Of a DNA stretch of 64,000 nt, positions 1 to 11,488 are shown in pieces (the first letter of the stretch is position 1; each line of letters begins with the position of its first letter). The translations under genes were made by a program, and so were the position numbers. Where the stretch lies: positions 59,604,896-59,668,895 of the forward strand of contig CM047426.1 of assembly GCA_026168455.1 (NCBI GenBank), in the 5' to 3' direction. The DNA comes from Theocolax elegans. Its lineage: Eukaryota; Arthropoda; Insecta; Hymenoptera; Cerocephalidae. The notes under the pieces were generated by a model. The model searched no databases. It saw nothing but the letters and a program-made list of their open reading frames with translations, and was not told where the DNA came from.

Positions 1-1
1 T

Positions 2-1009
2 GCAGGAGTCGCCCAGGGTTCCATTCTGGGGCCAGACTTCTGGAACGTACTATACGACAGTCTTCTCCGAATGGAGATACCGACGGACACATCCCTCGTC
101 GCTTACGCTGATGACGTTGCGGCCATTATCATGGCCCGTGACACATACCTGATTTAGCTAAAGCTGAACCAGGTTATGCCGCGGGTGACTGAATGGATGA
201 AAGACCACGAACTGCAAATCGCGTTACAAAAGATAGAACTTGTGCTTCTAACCAGACGAAGAATCGACACGAGGATACCGTTGACAGTCGGACGCGAATG
301 CGTGGTGGTCCGAGACGAAATCAAGTATCTAGGGGTGACTTTGGATACGAAACTGAGTTTCTAGCCTCACATTCGCACGGTGACTAAAAAGGCACAAGAA
401 AAGACAAAAGCTTTGAGCAGACTCATGGCTAATACGAATGGACCGAGACCGAGCACTCGACGACTACTAATGAGCGCTACCCACTCGATCATGCTATATG
501 GGGCGGAAATCTGGGCGGACGCGTTACACGTTAAGAGACGGGCGAAAGCGATGACTAGCGTACAGCGGGTGGGTGCGTTAAGAATCGCGTGCGCATACAG
601 AACGGTGTCCGAAAACGCCGTTCTTGTTATCGCGGGCGTAACTTCGATCGACCTACTCGCGACGGAACGAAAGCGCATATACGATCGAAGCGCGGACACG
701 GGACGGGTCGACGCTGCGACAGACGAACGTACGAAAACAATGGAACTCTGGCAAACACGGTGGACAAATACCCAACAGGCGCAATGGACACGTAGACTTA
801 TCCCTGCGGTTGCTTCGTGAAAGGGGAGAGAGCACGGTGACGTAGACTTCTATCTCACCCAAATTTTGTCTGGACACGGATACTTCCGCGGCTATCTACA
901 CAAGATGGGCAGACTTACTTCACCTGAATGTAAGTACTGCGGATAGGTCTATGATGACGCTGATCATACATTCTTCGCCTGCAGGCGATGGGCAGATCAA
1001 CGTCAACGT
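2..1009 (+). pseudogene. R1-clade LINE ORF2 C-terminal part (RT, C-terminal knuckle), broken by stops
   Basis: One reading frame stays recognisable throughout. It begins with the RT block GVAQGSILGPDFWN, followed by the catalytic box AYADDVAAI at about residues 34-42. It then passes the KYLGVTLD motif near 325-350, the ILYGAEIWADAL block of R1-clade elements near 490-520, and ends with LSGHGYFRGYL and a knuckle with CKYC, H and C (926-985). In-frame stops interrupt it at 155-157, 362-364, near 818-820 and within the knuckle at 941-943. The protein would have copied element RNA at the insertion site. With four stops it is a dead copy; the catalytic YADD itself is intact. Confidence 0.8.
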
Positions 1010-1265
1010 TGAAATGGACATAGAAGCGATCACGCCGGAAAACGTGACGAGACTTATGACGACGAACACGGACAACTGTATTGCGGATGTATTGCGGAGC
1101 AAAAAAGCAGATGGATGTCTGACAGATTGAGCGAATGTGTTGCGAGAATAAAAGAGTAAAAGAATGAATGTATTTTTTGGAGACGCAAGGACAGCCGCCC
1201 AGTCTGAGGTAATGTGAATAACAGTTCCGGGCTGGTGTCAATGCGATCAGAGATATGTGGGTTTA

Positions 1266-1300
1266 GTGGGTATTAGTAGTTTGCTCCTACTGAGTCCCAC
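1266..1300 (+). other. 3'-UTR hairpin of the R1-clade LINE
   Basis: GTGGG at 1266-1270 pairs with CCCAC at 1296-1300, and inner AGTAG pairs with CTACT. The same outer stem, with a different but still pairing inner stem, occurs at 24638-24678 (minus strand) and in its copies. A role in recognition of the template RNA by its RT is inference. Confidence 0.5.
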
Positions 1301-2181
1301 ACTCGGTGGACTGTCTGCTCTTGTGAGGGGGTACATAGTTTGCCGGTTGTGCGTAAAATGTCATTACCACAAACTCAAAATATATATACATATATATGGG
1401 TGGTTCTCTGTGACATGGAAGATGAAAAAAATAAATATTGCTATAACTGTGGGAATATGTTTTAGAGGTATCCAGTAGTTCTCCTGAATTTTTTCAGATT
1501 TTTTCTGGGCCATTATTTTAAGTTACAGAAAGTCAAAGTTGCCATTTTAGCACTTTTTTGCATTATATGTCCATTTTCATGAATTTTTAGCTCCCAGGGG
1601 ATGCATTTTTCACTAAAAACATAAGTATGACTTTTTTTGTAAAATTTTCCGAACTTTTTATTAAAAATACTTTTAAAAACATAAATGTATGCTGTCACAC
1701 TCTTGTAAGCCATTTAAACCTTAAATAGTGAAAATCAGCAATTCTGCTCCGGACTCTGGTAACCTAATACTGTCTAAAAGATGTCTTTTTATAGTCAGAA
1801 ACTGCCTAAAAATTTCCAGAGTGGGTCTATATCATTAAGATCACTTATGATCAAAATATCCGGGAAAAGTGCCCGAAATATTAATAGAAATGTATATTTG
1901 TTGCCTTATAACGATGAAGCTATTAGCATGATCATTGCAAAAAAATTTGTGCACTTACCTTGGAGTGGTAGAAAAGTATCTTCACTTGTTTCAGTATCCA
2001 TCTAATCCCCTGTAAGCTGCTAAAATACAAATATTATTATACAAATGTAAAAAATTAATTTTTAAACATTTATAATGCTGAATTTTTAGTTTTACATCCC
2101 TTACAAGAATTATAATACTAATCTGAAGGATTACTATAAATATATAAACATAATTATTACAATAACTGAATATACGTATTT

Positions 2182-2623
2182 TTTTTTTTTATGTTATTTA
2201 ACGTCGCTCTATTTATGCTGCCAGGGCTAATTAGCGACGGAGGTGAACGGTGTGTCTGTAAACAAAGCACATGTAGTTGAAACAGTGGTGCTTGGGTCCA
2301 TCGGAAGATATCATCGGTCACTGTAATTAGTCTAATAATTACAGTTTCCTGTCCTCCCGATGGAACCACCGCGATCCTCTTTACATCTTCGCGTCCCTAA
2401 CGTTCCCTATAGTTCAGATGCCCGTGCCTCTCATGCACTGAAAAATACACGAAACGCACGCACACCTGAACTGGCGTCACATTATAGTGACACGCCGAGC
2501 CACTGAGTCGCGGTGTTCGAAAAATGCACATGAAAAAATTTTCAGAGGTACACGTCTGGGATCGAACCCACGACCCTCGGTGTGAGAGTCGGGAGCTCTA
2601 CCCATGAGCCACCGCGGCTCTAC
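2182..2623 (-). mobile_element. tRNA-derived SINE with 13-bp target duplication
   Basis: On the minus strand the element starts with a tRNA-like head: an A box (TGGCTCATGGGTAGAGC, 2595-2611) and a B box (GGTTCGATCCC, 2558-2568), the two halves of a pol III internal promoter. About 370 bp of unrelated body follow, then a terminal A run, seen as T on the plus strand from 2182. The copy is flanked by AATATACGTATTT at 2169-2181 and 2624-2636, a perfect 13-bp duplication typical of LINE-mediated insertion. It lies in the spacer of the foldback element. The partner LINE that mobilised it is not identified. Confidence 0.85.
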
Positions 2624-2903
2624 AATATACGTATTTAATACAAAAGATATATAAATAAATCGGATATCTAATTATAATGAATAATATGATAACGTGACAG
2701 TGACAAGTTTGTGAAATCTAAACAATTTATATTGCTGAATAATAATAATAATAATGTTGATACTTTCATAGTAATCCTTCAGATTAGTATTATAATTCTT
2801 GTAAGGGATGTACAACTAAAAATCCAGCATTATAAATGTTTAAAAAATAATTTTTTATAATTTTATAATAATATTTGTATTTTAGCAGCTTACAGGGGAT
2901 TAG

Positions 2904-2946
2904 ATGGATACTGAAACAAGTGGAGATACTTTTCTACCATTCCAAG
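2904..2946 (+). other. Putative mini first exon with splice donor in the right arm of the foldback element
   Basis: An ATG at 2904 opens MDTETSGDTFLPFQ and runs directly into GGTAAGT, a consensus donor, at 2946-2951. The left arm carries the same structure on the minus strand (about 1958-2001), reading MDTETSEDTFLPLQ before the same donor. This may be a relic first exon of a transposase or of captured host sequence. No matching acceptor or second exon was identified, so the coding status is a guess. Confidence 0.25.
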
Positions 2947-3282
2947 GTAAGTGCACAAATTTTTTTGCAATGATCATGCTAATAGATTCATCGTTATAAG
3001 GCAACAAATATACATTTCTATTAATATTTCGGGCACTTTTCCCGGATATTTTGACCATAAGTGATCTTAATGATTTAGACCCACTCTGCAAATTTTTGGC
3101 AGTTTCTGACTATAAAAAGACATCTTTCAGACAGTATTAGGTTACCAAAGTCCGGAGCAGAATTGCTGATTTTCACTATTCAAGGTTTAAATGGCTTACA
3201 AGAGTGTGACAGCATACATTTATGTCTTTAAAAGTTTTTTTAATGAAAAGTTCGGAAAATTTTACAAAAAAAGTCATACTTA

Positions 3283-5258
3283 TGTTGCGACGCTACTTTT
3301 GGTCGGGAAAATCTAATTAAATTAAATTATAAACCGACGGAGGTTCCGTCGTAGCGACGTTTAAAAATGACTAAATATCGCCGATTTATATTTAATTGGG
3401 CGCCTGGCGATATTTAAATAAAAATGAAATAACTACTTTACAATACTAATCGGCAACCCGGCAAATCTTCACTCGACTCCTCGTCACAGAGGGAATCCCG
3501 ACGGCTGACTACCTCGGAACCGGCGGCTTTCAGAGTAAAGGAAAATTACGTAAAATAACACTCTCGAATTCAATATTTCACCACAACTAATATTTATTCA
3601 AAAATTCAAAATAATATTATAAGTCCGGCACCGACACAATTATTAACCGCGATCCGCGACCGACTCACACACGTGTACCCGCTCAATTACACTTATACAT
3701 TCGTCCGGCAAATATAAAAATATAAAAGATAAATATTAGTAATTCGACCGCCCGTCGGGCTAACCGTAACTATACTCGCCTAATTACTCTTCAACTCCAA
3801 CCAACTCGACTCACACCTCGATTCTACTTCTCGACTACTATTCTATACTCTACTGTAACTCTACTCTACTCAGAAAATGGCTACTCTACTCAAAAATACT
3901 ACGGACAAAACTCGACTATCTCCTCGGACGATCGGGTAGTGAATCCTCGAGACCGGCTTCTTCATCCGGCTCGCGGTGTGGCTTGATCCCCAAAATTAAG
4001 GATTTTCCTCCCCACCCTATCGCTATCCTTCTCTAACTTACTCTACACCTTATCTACCGGCGTTGATGAGGGTGGTTGATTGCGTGATCGATACGCGTAG
4101 TCAGCCTTGATCTTATTTCCGTCAAGGCCGATTATCCAATAATAGTGGTTTACGTCACCACCAACCTGTTTAGTATTGGGTCGATCACGCAACCAATCAT
4201 CCCCGACACTCGGAAGGCGCGCATTACAAATGATTAATTACCATATCGGTAACCCAGTCGGTGCTGCCGCCCCGTGCCTACCGGCTATATAATTAATACT
4301 AACTGTCCCGACACACTCATACAACAATTAATATTTAATTTCCGCACTATTTACAACTATATACAAACTTATAAAATTATTAAACATCGCCCCAAACCCT
4401 ACCGACGGATTTCCATATTATTCTTCCATTAATCAACAACGCTATCTAGCTAAAATAATCAATCTAATATTATATACGTGTGCGCGCTATATACAACAGA
4501 ATATACGTATACATAGGTGTGCGCGCACCGTATATATCTATATATATCTTCTATTGTGCCGCGGTATACCTTCGCACGCATATATTAGGTATACCGCGAC
4601 TCCTACTCTACTCGCGCGCTCCCCTCGCTCCGCGCGCTCCCACCCATAGTCCCACTACGGTCGCTCACTCGAGCTCTTCGCGCGCGCAACACTCTCGCTG
4701 CTCGAGTGATTCCCCCCTTCCCCGCGCACCGCGCCTAGTGCCGCACGAGCGTCGCCGTCGGTGCCGCATTCCCCGGTATACGGGTGTAAGTTGGGGGAGC
4801 ACCCTGGCTCTCCCGACTAGTTGTACGTAGTTCGGGCGTGCGCGCACCCATGCGCCATCTCGACCGTCGTCGTCTGCTGAGCACGTGTGACGGTTGAGGT
4901 TAGGACGCCGCTTAACCTCCCGTCTTGATGACATCAGCAGCGGATACGCCAGGTATCGTGAGACGACCTGGGCTCGGTCCTTGGCTCACGATACCTCTCG
5001 GCCGTGGTCTGGGTCGTAGTCCGCGTACTACCGTCGGGTATCGGTCGCGTCGTTCGTCGGCTCTGACTCTAAAACATACCCATACCGTGGGTATCAGTGT
5101 TTATATTAAAGTGCATCGGTGCACTTCGGTCCGCCAGCGAGGGATTCGCTACCTGCGACGCGATCGCGAGCTATCATAATGTAACAATTATGCATGCACA
5201 TGACTTGTAAATACAAGCCATGTGCATGTACTTGTGCGTTGTATTTTACAACGTCACA
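3283..5258 (-). mobile_element. Solo LTR (or LTR-like insertion), Gypsy type, in the right arm of the foldback element
   Basis: The right inverted arm breaks at 3282 and resumes at 5259, so the intervening 1,976 bp are an insertion. Read on the minus strand it begins TGTGACGTTG and ends GCGTCGCAACA, giving the TG...CA ends of an LTR; its first seven bases match the solo LTR at 43131. Comparison with the left arm shows the target was CTTATGTTTTTAG, so ATGTT appears to be duplicated, with one of two adjacent TGTT units lost at the left junction. The block is CpG-rich with no convincing ORF. A GGCGCC-containing string at 3395-3410 resembles a primer-binding site but lies inside the insertion, so a partial element cannot be excluded. 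Confidence 0.6.
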
Positions 5259-5493
5259 ATGTTTTTAGTGAAAAATGCATCCCCTGGGAGCTAAAAATTT
5301 ATGAAAATGGGCATATAATGCAAAAAAGTGCTAAAATGTCCACTTTGACTCTCTGTAACTTAAAATAATGGCCCAGAAAAGATCTGAAAAAATTCAGGGA
5401 ACTACTGGATACCTCTAAAACATATTCCCACAGTTATAGCAATATTTATTTTTTTCATCTTCGATGTCACAGAGAACCACCCATATATATATA

Positions 5494-6480
5494 TCCGGTA
5501 TTCCACGTGAAGTGGTCCGATCAAAATTGTAAAATACACCAAATTTTGGGTACACATTGCAAATGTTTTTCAGAATGCAGAAAAAAATTTGTAGGTACTG
5601 GAATGTATTTGCTCAAAAGTTACTCTAACCTCAAACAGTGAATTTTTTCTAGTTTTTTTTAACACCAGCTGGGTTTACCGCTATTTAACTCAAAATCTAT
5701 CAACTTTTACTATAAAACATTATATCTAACATTCGTTGCTAACTATGTCTAAAATTTATCCTTCTGGGTTAGAATTTCTAATCTCAAGGTTAATGTTACA
5801 TAAACTACATGTCAATATTCAACTTAAAAATAGTGTAAGTGCGCCACAATTGATTTTTTTATCCAAAAGTCTAAAACAAAGCGTGAAGCAATACCTTTCA
5901 AATGGTCTGTAGCATTTTTGGGGCCTTCAATTCTGTAAAAAGTTATGATAATTTAAAGAAAGACATAAAATTCACGAAAATTAACATGATAATTCCCATT
6001 TAAATTTTTAAAAAATTTTCGAGTTTGTGATGAAATGGTGAAAATAGATACATTGTGGTTTTTTAAATTTCTTCTTTCAGGTTATGTCTTCAAAACTACG
6101 GAAATGGACAACACTTTTCAGTGACGGATTCGAATTTTTTGGAATATATCTCCGTTTTTCTAACCGATGTATTCTTACTGATTTCAGTTAAAGCAGATTT
6201 TTAAAATTTTTCTTTGGGTATGTTGATATCAACATTATATGACTTTATAAACCTGAACTTGCTATTACGTTAACATTGAGTTCAGCTAAACTTAGTATAA
6301 ACTATATTTTATTTGTCAGTAATTGTAAAAAAACTTTATAAAAACTTTATATGAATTTCAGCTGAACATTTGATATACTTTCGCCAAACTTGAACAGTCA
6401 ATTGCACAAGTTCGGCTCAGTCTCGTTGGCCAACCCCATATCAAGTTTAGCCAAACCTAAAGTTTATATAATGTTCATAT
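5494..6480 (+). repeat. Single arm of repeat family F (AT-rich, unclassified)
   Basis: From 5494 (GGTATTCCACGTGAAGTGG) the sequence matches the foldback copy at 21711-22240 over about 500 bp. The terminus follows a TATATA tract and contains the short inverted pair CCAC/GTGG. After about 6010 the similarity fades, and 6010-6480 is AT-rich sequence with nothing I recognise. No protein-coding content is seen. Confidence 0.55.
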
Positions 6481-6513
6481 AAACTTTAATTTTTTTACGC
6501 GGGTATTTATTAT

Positions 6514-6705
6514 TTGTATTATCAATATATTGCCAATATGTTGCCAAAGTATTGTCAATATTTTGCCAATATGTTGCCAAAGTATTGCCAATATGTTGCC
6601 AATATGTTGCCAATATGTTGCCAAAGTATTGTCAATATATTGCCAATATGTTGCCAATATGTTGCCAATATGTTGCCAACATATTACCAAAGTATTATCA
6701 ATATA
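6514..6705 (+). repeat. 11-bp minisatellite, unit TTGCCAATATR
   Basis: Tandem units of 11 bp with single-base variants. Because 11 is not a multiple of 3, all three forward frames stay open and give the same 11-residue periodic peptide, so the ORFs here are a by-product of the repeat. The same array and its leader (ATTTGTATTATCAATATATTG) recur at 23310, 27780 (inverted) and 30270. Confidence 0.9.
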
Positions 6706-8200
6706 TCGCCAATATGTTTCGTGTCTTCCAAATTGTCAATACTACCGACGAATCGATGATCTTTTATTACCTCAAGTGGATGAAAACGTGAATGAACGTC
6801 TGTCTTTGGTCATCCGAATAATTACTAAGATGCGTGACATAAATCCACGATTTCTCATAATACCGATTTTTAGTAAAGATATGATCCAATTAATTTTAAT
6901 GATATCGATTTGTTCAGCATATACTAATATATTATAAAAAATCAGTTTAAAAATATTTGGTAAACGTAAACATATTATAGATATACTATAGCTAGATGAT
7001 TCCCAGACTATTATAAAACTTCATCGAGGGTTCAGCTAGATTTTATTTTACACGGACTCGGAATTAACTTACTAGCAATATTATTGCTAATATATTACCA
7101 ATATATTGCGAATTTATGGTAGTTATTCATTGGCATTTTGTATATTGAACACGCAATTCAATTCAACAGCCAGACTATTGCAATTATTATCCTAAACATT
7201 TGGAACGAGTTTTCCAAAATATTTATTAAGTCTAAAACAGAATGAATTGTAATTTTAACAAAGTAACTTTTTTCGAGCACGTTTGCTCTTGCAGTGCGGA
7301 CGTCGGAGAGCGTCCGCGACGGGCTTACTCCGCGAGTACAAAATTTGATGAGCGCGAACGTCGGAGAGCGCCCGCAGCGGGCTTACTCCGCGAACACAAA
7401 ATTTGATGTGCGCGAACATCGGAATTGAGGCTTGAGCTAAATTTCAATTTACACGGACTAGGAATTATTTACCTAGCAATATTATTGCCAATATACTTGC
7501 AAAATTAATTAATATATTTCCAATATGTAGCGATATATCTTTATGGTAAACGTATTTATTGGCTATATTGTACACAAAACTTAATTCAATTCAAAATTAT
7601 ATTGTCTTAAAATTCGTCATAAAGGTTTCAATAAATTAATGTAAATACGATGAGATTAAAAACTGTAATAATCTCATATTTATAACGCACGCGTATTATA
7701 GATTTAGTAAGTAAATTAATAATAGTAGTAATGAATTTATTAGTCTGCGATCTAATTCAAACTTAAATAAAAATCATTTCCTTGATTGTACATTTTATTC
7801 ATACAATCAATCTCGTAAAATGTATTTTGCGATTCATTCGCTTTCGCGATCTTCGCTTTTGCTATACGCATTAGCTATGTTCAGGCGTCTCGGCCGCTTC
7901 GCTCGTTGACCTGTTGCATTAGTCTCGCGCGGTAACGCCGCTCACCTTTCTTCCCTAATCCGGCCTCTGATTGGCCCATTTCAAAAATTAATTACGCCTC
8001 GCCTAATTAATATTTTTTAAAAATTCCGACGGGGTTATACTCGAATTAATTATCTGAATCGGAATATATATATATATATATGTTACCTATGTTTCTGGAT
8101 CACCCTGTATATAAGCAGATAGCCAGCTTATAAGAAACTTCAGCTTTAATTTTTAGTTTTTAACGTTGGGCTGTTATTTTAATTGCGATAAGTATTAAGT
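6706..8200. repeat. AT-rich interval with degenerate direct and tandem repeats
   Basis: No gene is seen. Two diverged direct repeats of about 160 bp share TTTACACGGACT and CTAGCAATATTATTG (about 7026-7190 and 7428-7600). Between them lies a GC-rich duplication of about 60 bp (about 7295-7425), each unit carrying CGTCGGAGAGCG and GGGCTTACTCCGCG. A (TA)n tract lies at 8067-8082. The stretch from about 7850 leads into the Gypsy element and may hold its 5' LTR or leader, but no matching 3' LTR was found. Confidence 0.5.
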
Positions 8201-8273
8201 TGCAGATTTATTGCGCCAAACTTATACCCTCCCCTTCTTAATGTTTGATAGAATAATTAAGTTAAAATTCAAA

Positions 8274-10553
8274 ATGGCAGCCAACTACAAATTAGATAGT
8301 AAAATAAATATTGATAATGTAGCACAAGGTGCAGCGATAATTAGGCGCACCATAAGTAATACCGCCGATGGAAAAATTACAATTTACTGTAATCAGCTTG
8401 ATCCGAACATCGACGATGACATACGCACAATTCGTGATCGCGTAGCGCGATACGAATTAATTAGAAATTATGGCCCTTTAGCAGCAGAATGGAGACCAGA
8501 AGAAGATGGACGACACTTGGAACAATTTAGCCCAATAGAAGAAGAATCTCTCCTGAACCTCTCATTAACACAATCCGAAATAACGAATTTCCCTCCCCCT
8601 CCCCGAGCAGCAAGAGCACAAAATATTACATATGGTCGGATGTTAAATGTGGAACTGCAAACCGGACAATCGCAAGGACGGTACCAGGATCCACTGACAA
8701 TAGAGGAGCCAACGGAATGCAATGAGGCAATAAATGAAAGATTGCTACATCCAGCATATCGTCCGCAAGCACAATCAACGTGCAGGCAGTTAAGAACGCC
8801 GTCGTCAAGTGAGCAAGAGCAGCGAAGATTTTTATTGGAACCGATCATTCCAGAATTATTATATACATCGCCAAGCACAACAAAATCGTTATTGGGAATA
8901 AACTCAACGTCGTATTACCCAATTATTACGCTTGCTCCAACCATCACGACAGATGAAAATTTATCAAATAACCGCTTCGTACCAAATACAAATCCCGCAG
9001 CAACACAAGGCACACCCGTACATACAAACTCCCAGCCAAGAACGACAAGCAGCATACAACCCTCAGCATTTAGAGCAGTGCAGCAAACAGCAACAGAGCG
9101 AAGAATGAACGAGCGTAACCAAATAAACCCTAACTACCCGAGAAGAAGCACACACACAAGTAGCAGCAGAAGAAATCTACCCCGCGTGCAATGGGAAGAT
9201 GAATTAGCAGCGCAGCAGCAACGACGAAAAGAAGCACTCCAGAGCAGCATATCCGATGAGCCTCAAATACAGAATCTTAACCCCGAAAGAAATACAACAT
9301 TTAGCATCCCCCCTCCACAGCAGCAGCAATATCCCCAACAGCAGCAGCCGCAGCAGCAAGTAAATTCGTTGATGCCATCTTTTAGGAATTGTTATTCCAA
9401 TTGCAGCAACTTAAAGGAATCGCTTTTCACTAGAGAAAAAAGAACGTTAGAAATTTTCTCTAGATATCACATACAATTTAAAGGGACTAGGAAAAGCGAT
9501 CCCGAAACATTCCTAAGTAATCTCCAAGAATGGTAGGAGACATATAACCTCTCGATGGACGACATAATCAAAGCTCTCCCATCCGTGCTGGATGATGAAG
9601 CATGGGATTGGTTCAAGAGAGAAAAGAGCAGCTGGCGAAATTTTATTGACTTTGTCGACGCAGTACGACTGCAATATGGATCGGAGTAAATCCAGATCAA
9701 CTTACGGCAAATAGTAGAAAATCGCACGCAAGGTCCAAATGAAGACATCTCGACGTATCTTTCAAAATTACGAGGGATATTGAACCAAATTAAACCTCCG
9801 CTTCCGCTAGCAGATCAATTGGACAGAACATTTCGAAATTTGCATCCTAGCTACAGATGCAAGTTAGAAAGAAGCCAATTTGATAATTTTGCGCAGCTAC
9901 AAAAGCTAGGCAAAAAGGAAGAAGCTAGGCGGTTACTCGACGAGACATACAAACCACCACCAGCATTGCAAGGTTATGGCTTAGCAAAATATGGCTACGT
10001 CGACCTGAAGCAGCAAAAACCGCGCAGCTTAGCAGCAGTAAGCAGCTCGAGCAATCCCAAATCCTCATACCCTCCCCAGACCCCCAAAGAGCACACACCC
10101 AACCCCAAATACAATCAAGAGCAGCGATACAACAAGCCCAGCAGCCCCCAACCAAAAAAAGCAGCGCAAAATTTCTCTAAGTTTATAGAAGCAGCAAAAC
10201 GCGATTCCCCTAGACTAAGCAGCATCAGCAGCACACAGTCAAAGCAGCCGTGGAATAAAGTAGTCGCCAACACCAGCCAGAAGCAATGGCAAAAAGCAGC
10301 AGCGACTCCGCAAAGGCCCGTATCGCCAAGGAGCCAAAGTCAGCAGCAATCAAGGAGCAATAATAGAACAGCAATAAGACCTCAGAGTGCTCTCAGGTAT
10401 TCTGCTATGGTTGTGGAAATCAGGGAGTCTATATTAGAGACTGCCCTAAATGCAGCACGAAGCAACAGGGAAACGGCAGCCAGAGAAAATAAGGACCCGT
10501 ATTTTCTCACCCAAACCCCCCATAGGGTCTCATCCCTCCCAAATAGCAGCTAA
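8274..10553 (+). pseudogene. Gypsy Gag polyprotein with two in-frame stops
   Basis: A single frame runs from the ATG at 8274 (MAANYKLDSK; an in-frame ATG at 8241 is possible) to a stop at 10551. It is broken by TAG at 9534-9536 and TAA at 9687-9689. The N-terminal half is low-complexity, rich in Gln, Ser and Pro. The capsid-like retrotransposon Gag region spans about 9420-9960, with the conserved DDEAWDWFKREK and LRGILNQIKPPL segments. The C-terminal part is basic and Gln/Ser-rich. A nucleocapsid knuckle, CYGCGNQGVYIRDCPKC, is present at 10403-10453 but in another frame and with Tyr where His is expected. Gag would assemble virus-like particles in the cytoplasm; this copy cannot be made intact. 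Confidence 0.8.
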
Positions 10554-10556
10554 CGA

Positions 10557-10850
10557 GTCCCTTATTCAGCAAATTCCCGGCATTGATCCCCATTTATTTT
10601 TTAATATTGAGCTCAATGAACACAAGCTCATAGCACTGCTCGATGATGGGGCAGTGCACTCCTTTATAGGAAAAGGCATGAGTAAGGTGCTCCAGAAGAA
10701 GCTCAGGAGATCGGACTGCAAAGCAGTAAAAGTAGCAGACGGTACAACGGTACCAATTCAAGGTATTATCGACGTCTCTATAAATATTGACGGCGACAAT
10801 ATACTTATGCCTTTTCAAGTAGTAGACGATCTACAGTATGATTGCATACT
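10557..10850 (+). pseudogene. Gypsy protease, N-terminal part, cut by the nested LINE
   Basis: The frame reads toward ALLDDGAVHSFIG at about 10636-10674, the flap-side active-site motif of a retropepsin, normally D-T/S-G. Here the second residue is Asp, which would be expected to impair catalysis. The C-terminal end of the domain stops at 10850, exactly at the LINE insertion, and resumes in phase at 17268 with the GIDF residues that normally follow the ILG motif. The protease would mature the Gag and Pol polyproteins. It is in a different frame from Gag, as is usual, but the overlap region also contains an extra frameshift. Confidence 0.75.
10837..10850 (+). repeat. Target-site duplication, left copy (nested LINE)
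   Basis: TATGATTGCATACT at 10837-10850 is repeated exactly at 17254-17267, flanking the nested LINE. Both copies lie in the protease reading frame of the host Gypsy element. Confidence 0.9.
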
Positions 10851-11488
10851 CCTCTGGAAAACCAACTGCGTGCGTCCACGCCGCCAGAGGGGGAAACGCC
10901 GAAGGCTGACTGCGTAGGCATCAGCGTCTCGGTAGGCTAAATCGCAGCAATGGGCATCGGTCGGTTGGAGAGGTGGCCGGCCGGTGTTAAGACGCAACTC
11001 AGGATAAACGTATCTGCGACACGAGAAGGCAGTGCGCCAAGCAAGGGAGGCAGTGAAAACCTATAGCTCGACGGGAAGTACTATGAATACCTGGATGTAA
11101 AGAGGGTACATCATATAAACCGGGAGGTCGGCGTTCGGATCGCCGATCGTGCACGCCCGGACCGCACGATAGTACCAGGGCCCGGGCTTTCTTCGCCAGT
11201 CAGTCGGGCTGCCCTGTAGCAGCGTGTGTAAAAATTAAACTTGCTGAGGTTGCTCCAGGTGGCACCTGGAAGGGAGGCGGCACTCGGAGGTTTAAATTGT
11301 ATTTGACGAGGCCACGATACTTTCAAGGCTCACAGTCAAACCTGTCAAAACAACAACTGCTAATGGGTGATCACCGAATAACTTGCTAGAGTCTTATAGC
11401 GTCGTGTAATCAAGAGGATGCACAATGAACACACTAATAACAAACATGAGAAATGTCCACTAGTAACATAAACTAATGGTGCACAGAA

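Larger units (their letters stand above)
1..1340 (+). mobile_element. 3' part of an R1-clade non-LTR retrotransposon
   Basis: The window opens inside a LINE and runs through the end of reverse transcriptase, the C-terminal zinc-knuckle region and a 3' UTR. Assignment to the R1 clade rests on the layout after RT: an ILSGHGYF-type block followed by a C-x2-C...H...C knuckle, as in R1/TRAS elements. The 3' UTR carries a hairpin (1266-1300) that also occurs in the R1-clade LINE near 24.6 kb. The 5' part lies outside the window. The 3' limit is approximate; I see no poly(A) or target duplication before the inverted-repeat element that begins near 1388. Confidence 0.75.
1388..5493. mobile_element. 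Foldback element with roughly 740-bp inverted arms, carrying two later insertions
   Basis: The left arm, about 1388-2132, is repeated in inverse complement at about 2770-3282 continuing at 5259-5493. The two pieces of the right arm are separated by a solo LTR. Both outer ends abut TATATA tracts and share the motif GGGTGGTTCTCTGTGACA. The arms differ by scattered substitutions, so this is an aged insertion rather than a read artefact. No transposase is recognisable. Both arms contain a short ATG-initiated stretch ending in a consensus splice donor (see separate entries). Superfamily is not assigned because no target duplication could be identified next to the TA tracts. Confidence 0.7.

Noticed and set aside
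2555..2623. A true tRNA gene on the minus strand
   Set aside because: A and B boxes are present but the acceptor stem does not close, and the sequence continues into a SINE body with an A tail and target duplication.
3395..3410. GGCGCC-containing primer-binding site marking an LTR end
   Set aside because: The target-site comparison places the insertion edge at 3283, over 100 bp further; kept only as an alternative.
4480..5179. Arg/Pro-rich ORFs on both strands
   Set aside because: They fall in the CpG-rich part of a solo LTR and show no domain; long open frames are expected from the composition.
6475..6937. Overlapping ORFs rich in CQYIAN/ILPIY, here and near 23.3, 27.8 and 30.3 kb
   Set aside because: The 11-bp repeat leaves all frames open; no start context or conservation beyond the repeat.
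8468..8878. Minus-strand Cys/Ser-rich ORF opposite gag
   Set aside because: Antisense shadow of the Gln/Ser-rich Gag frame.
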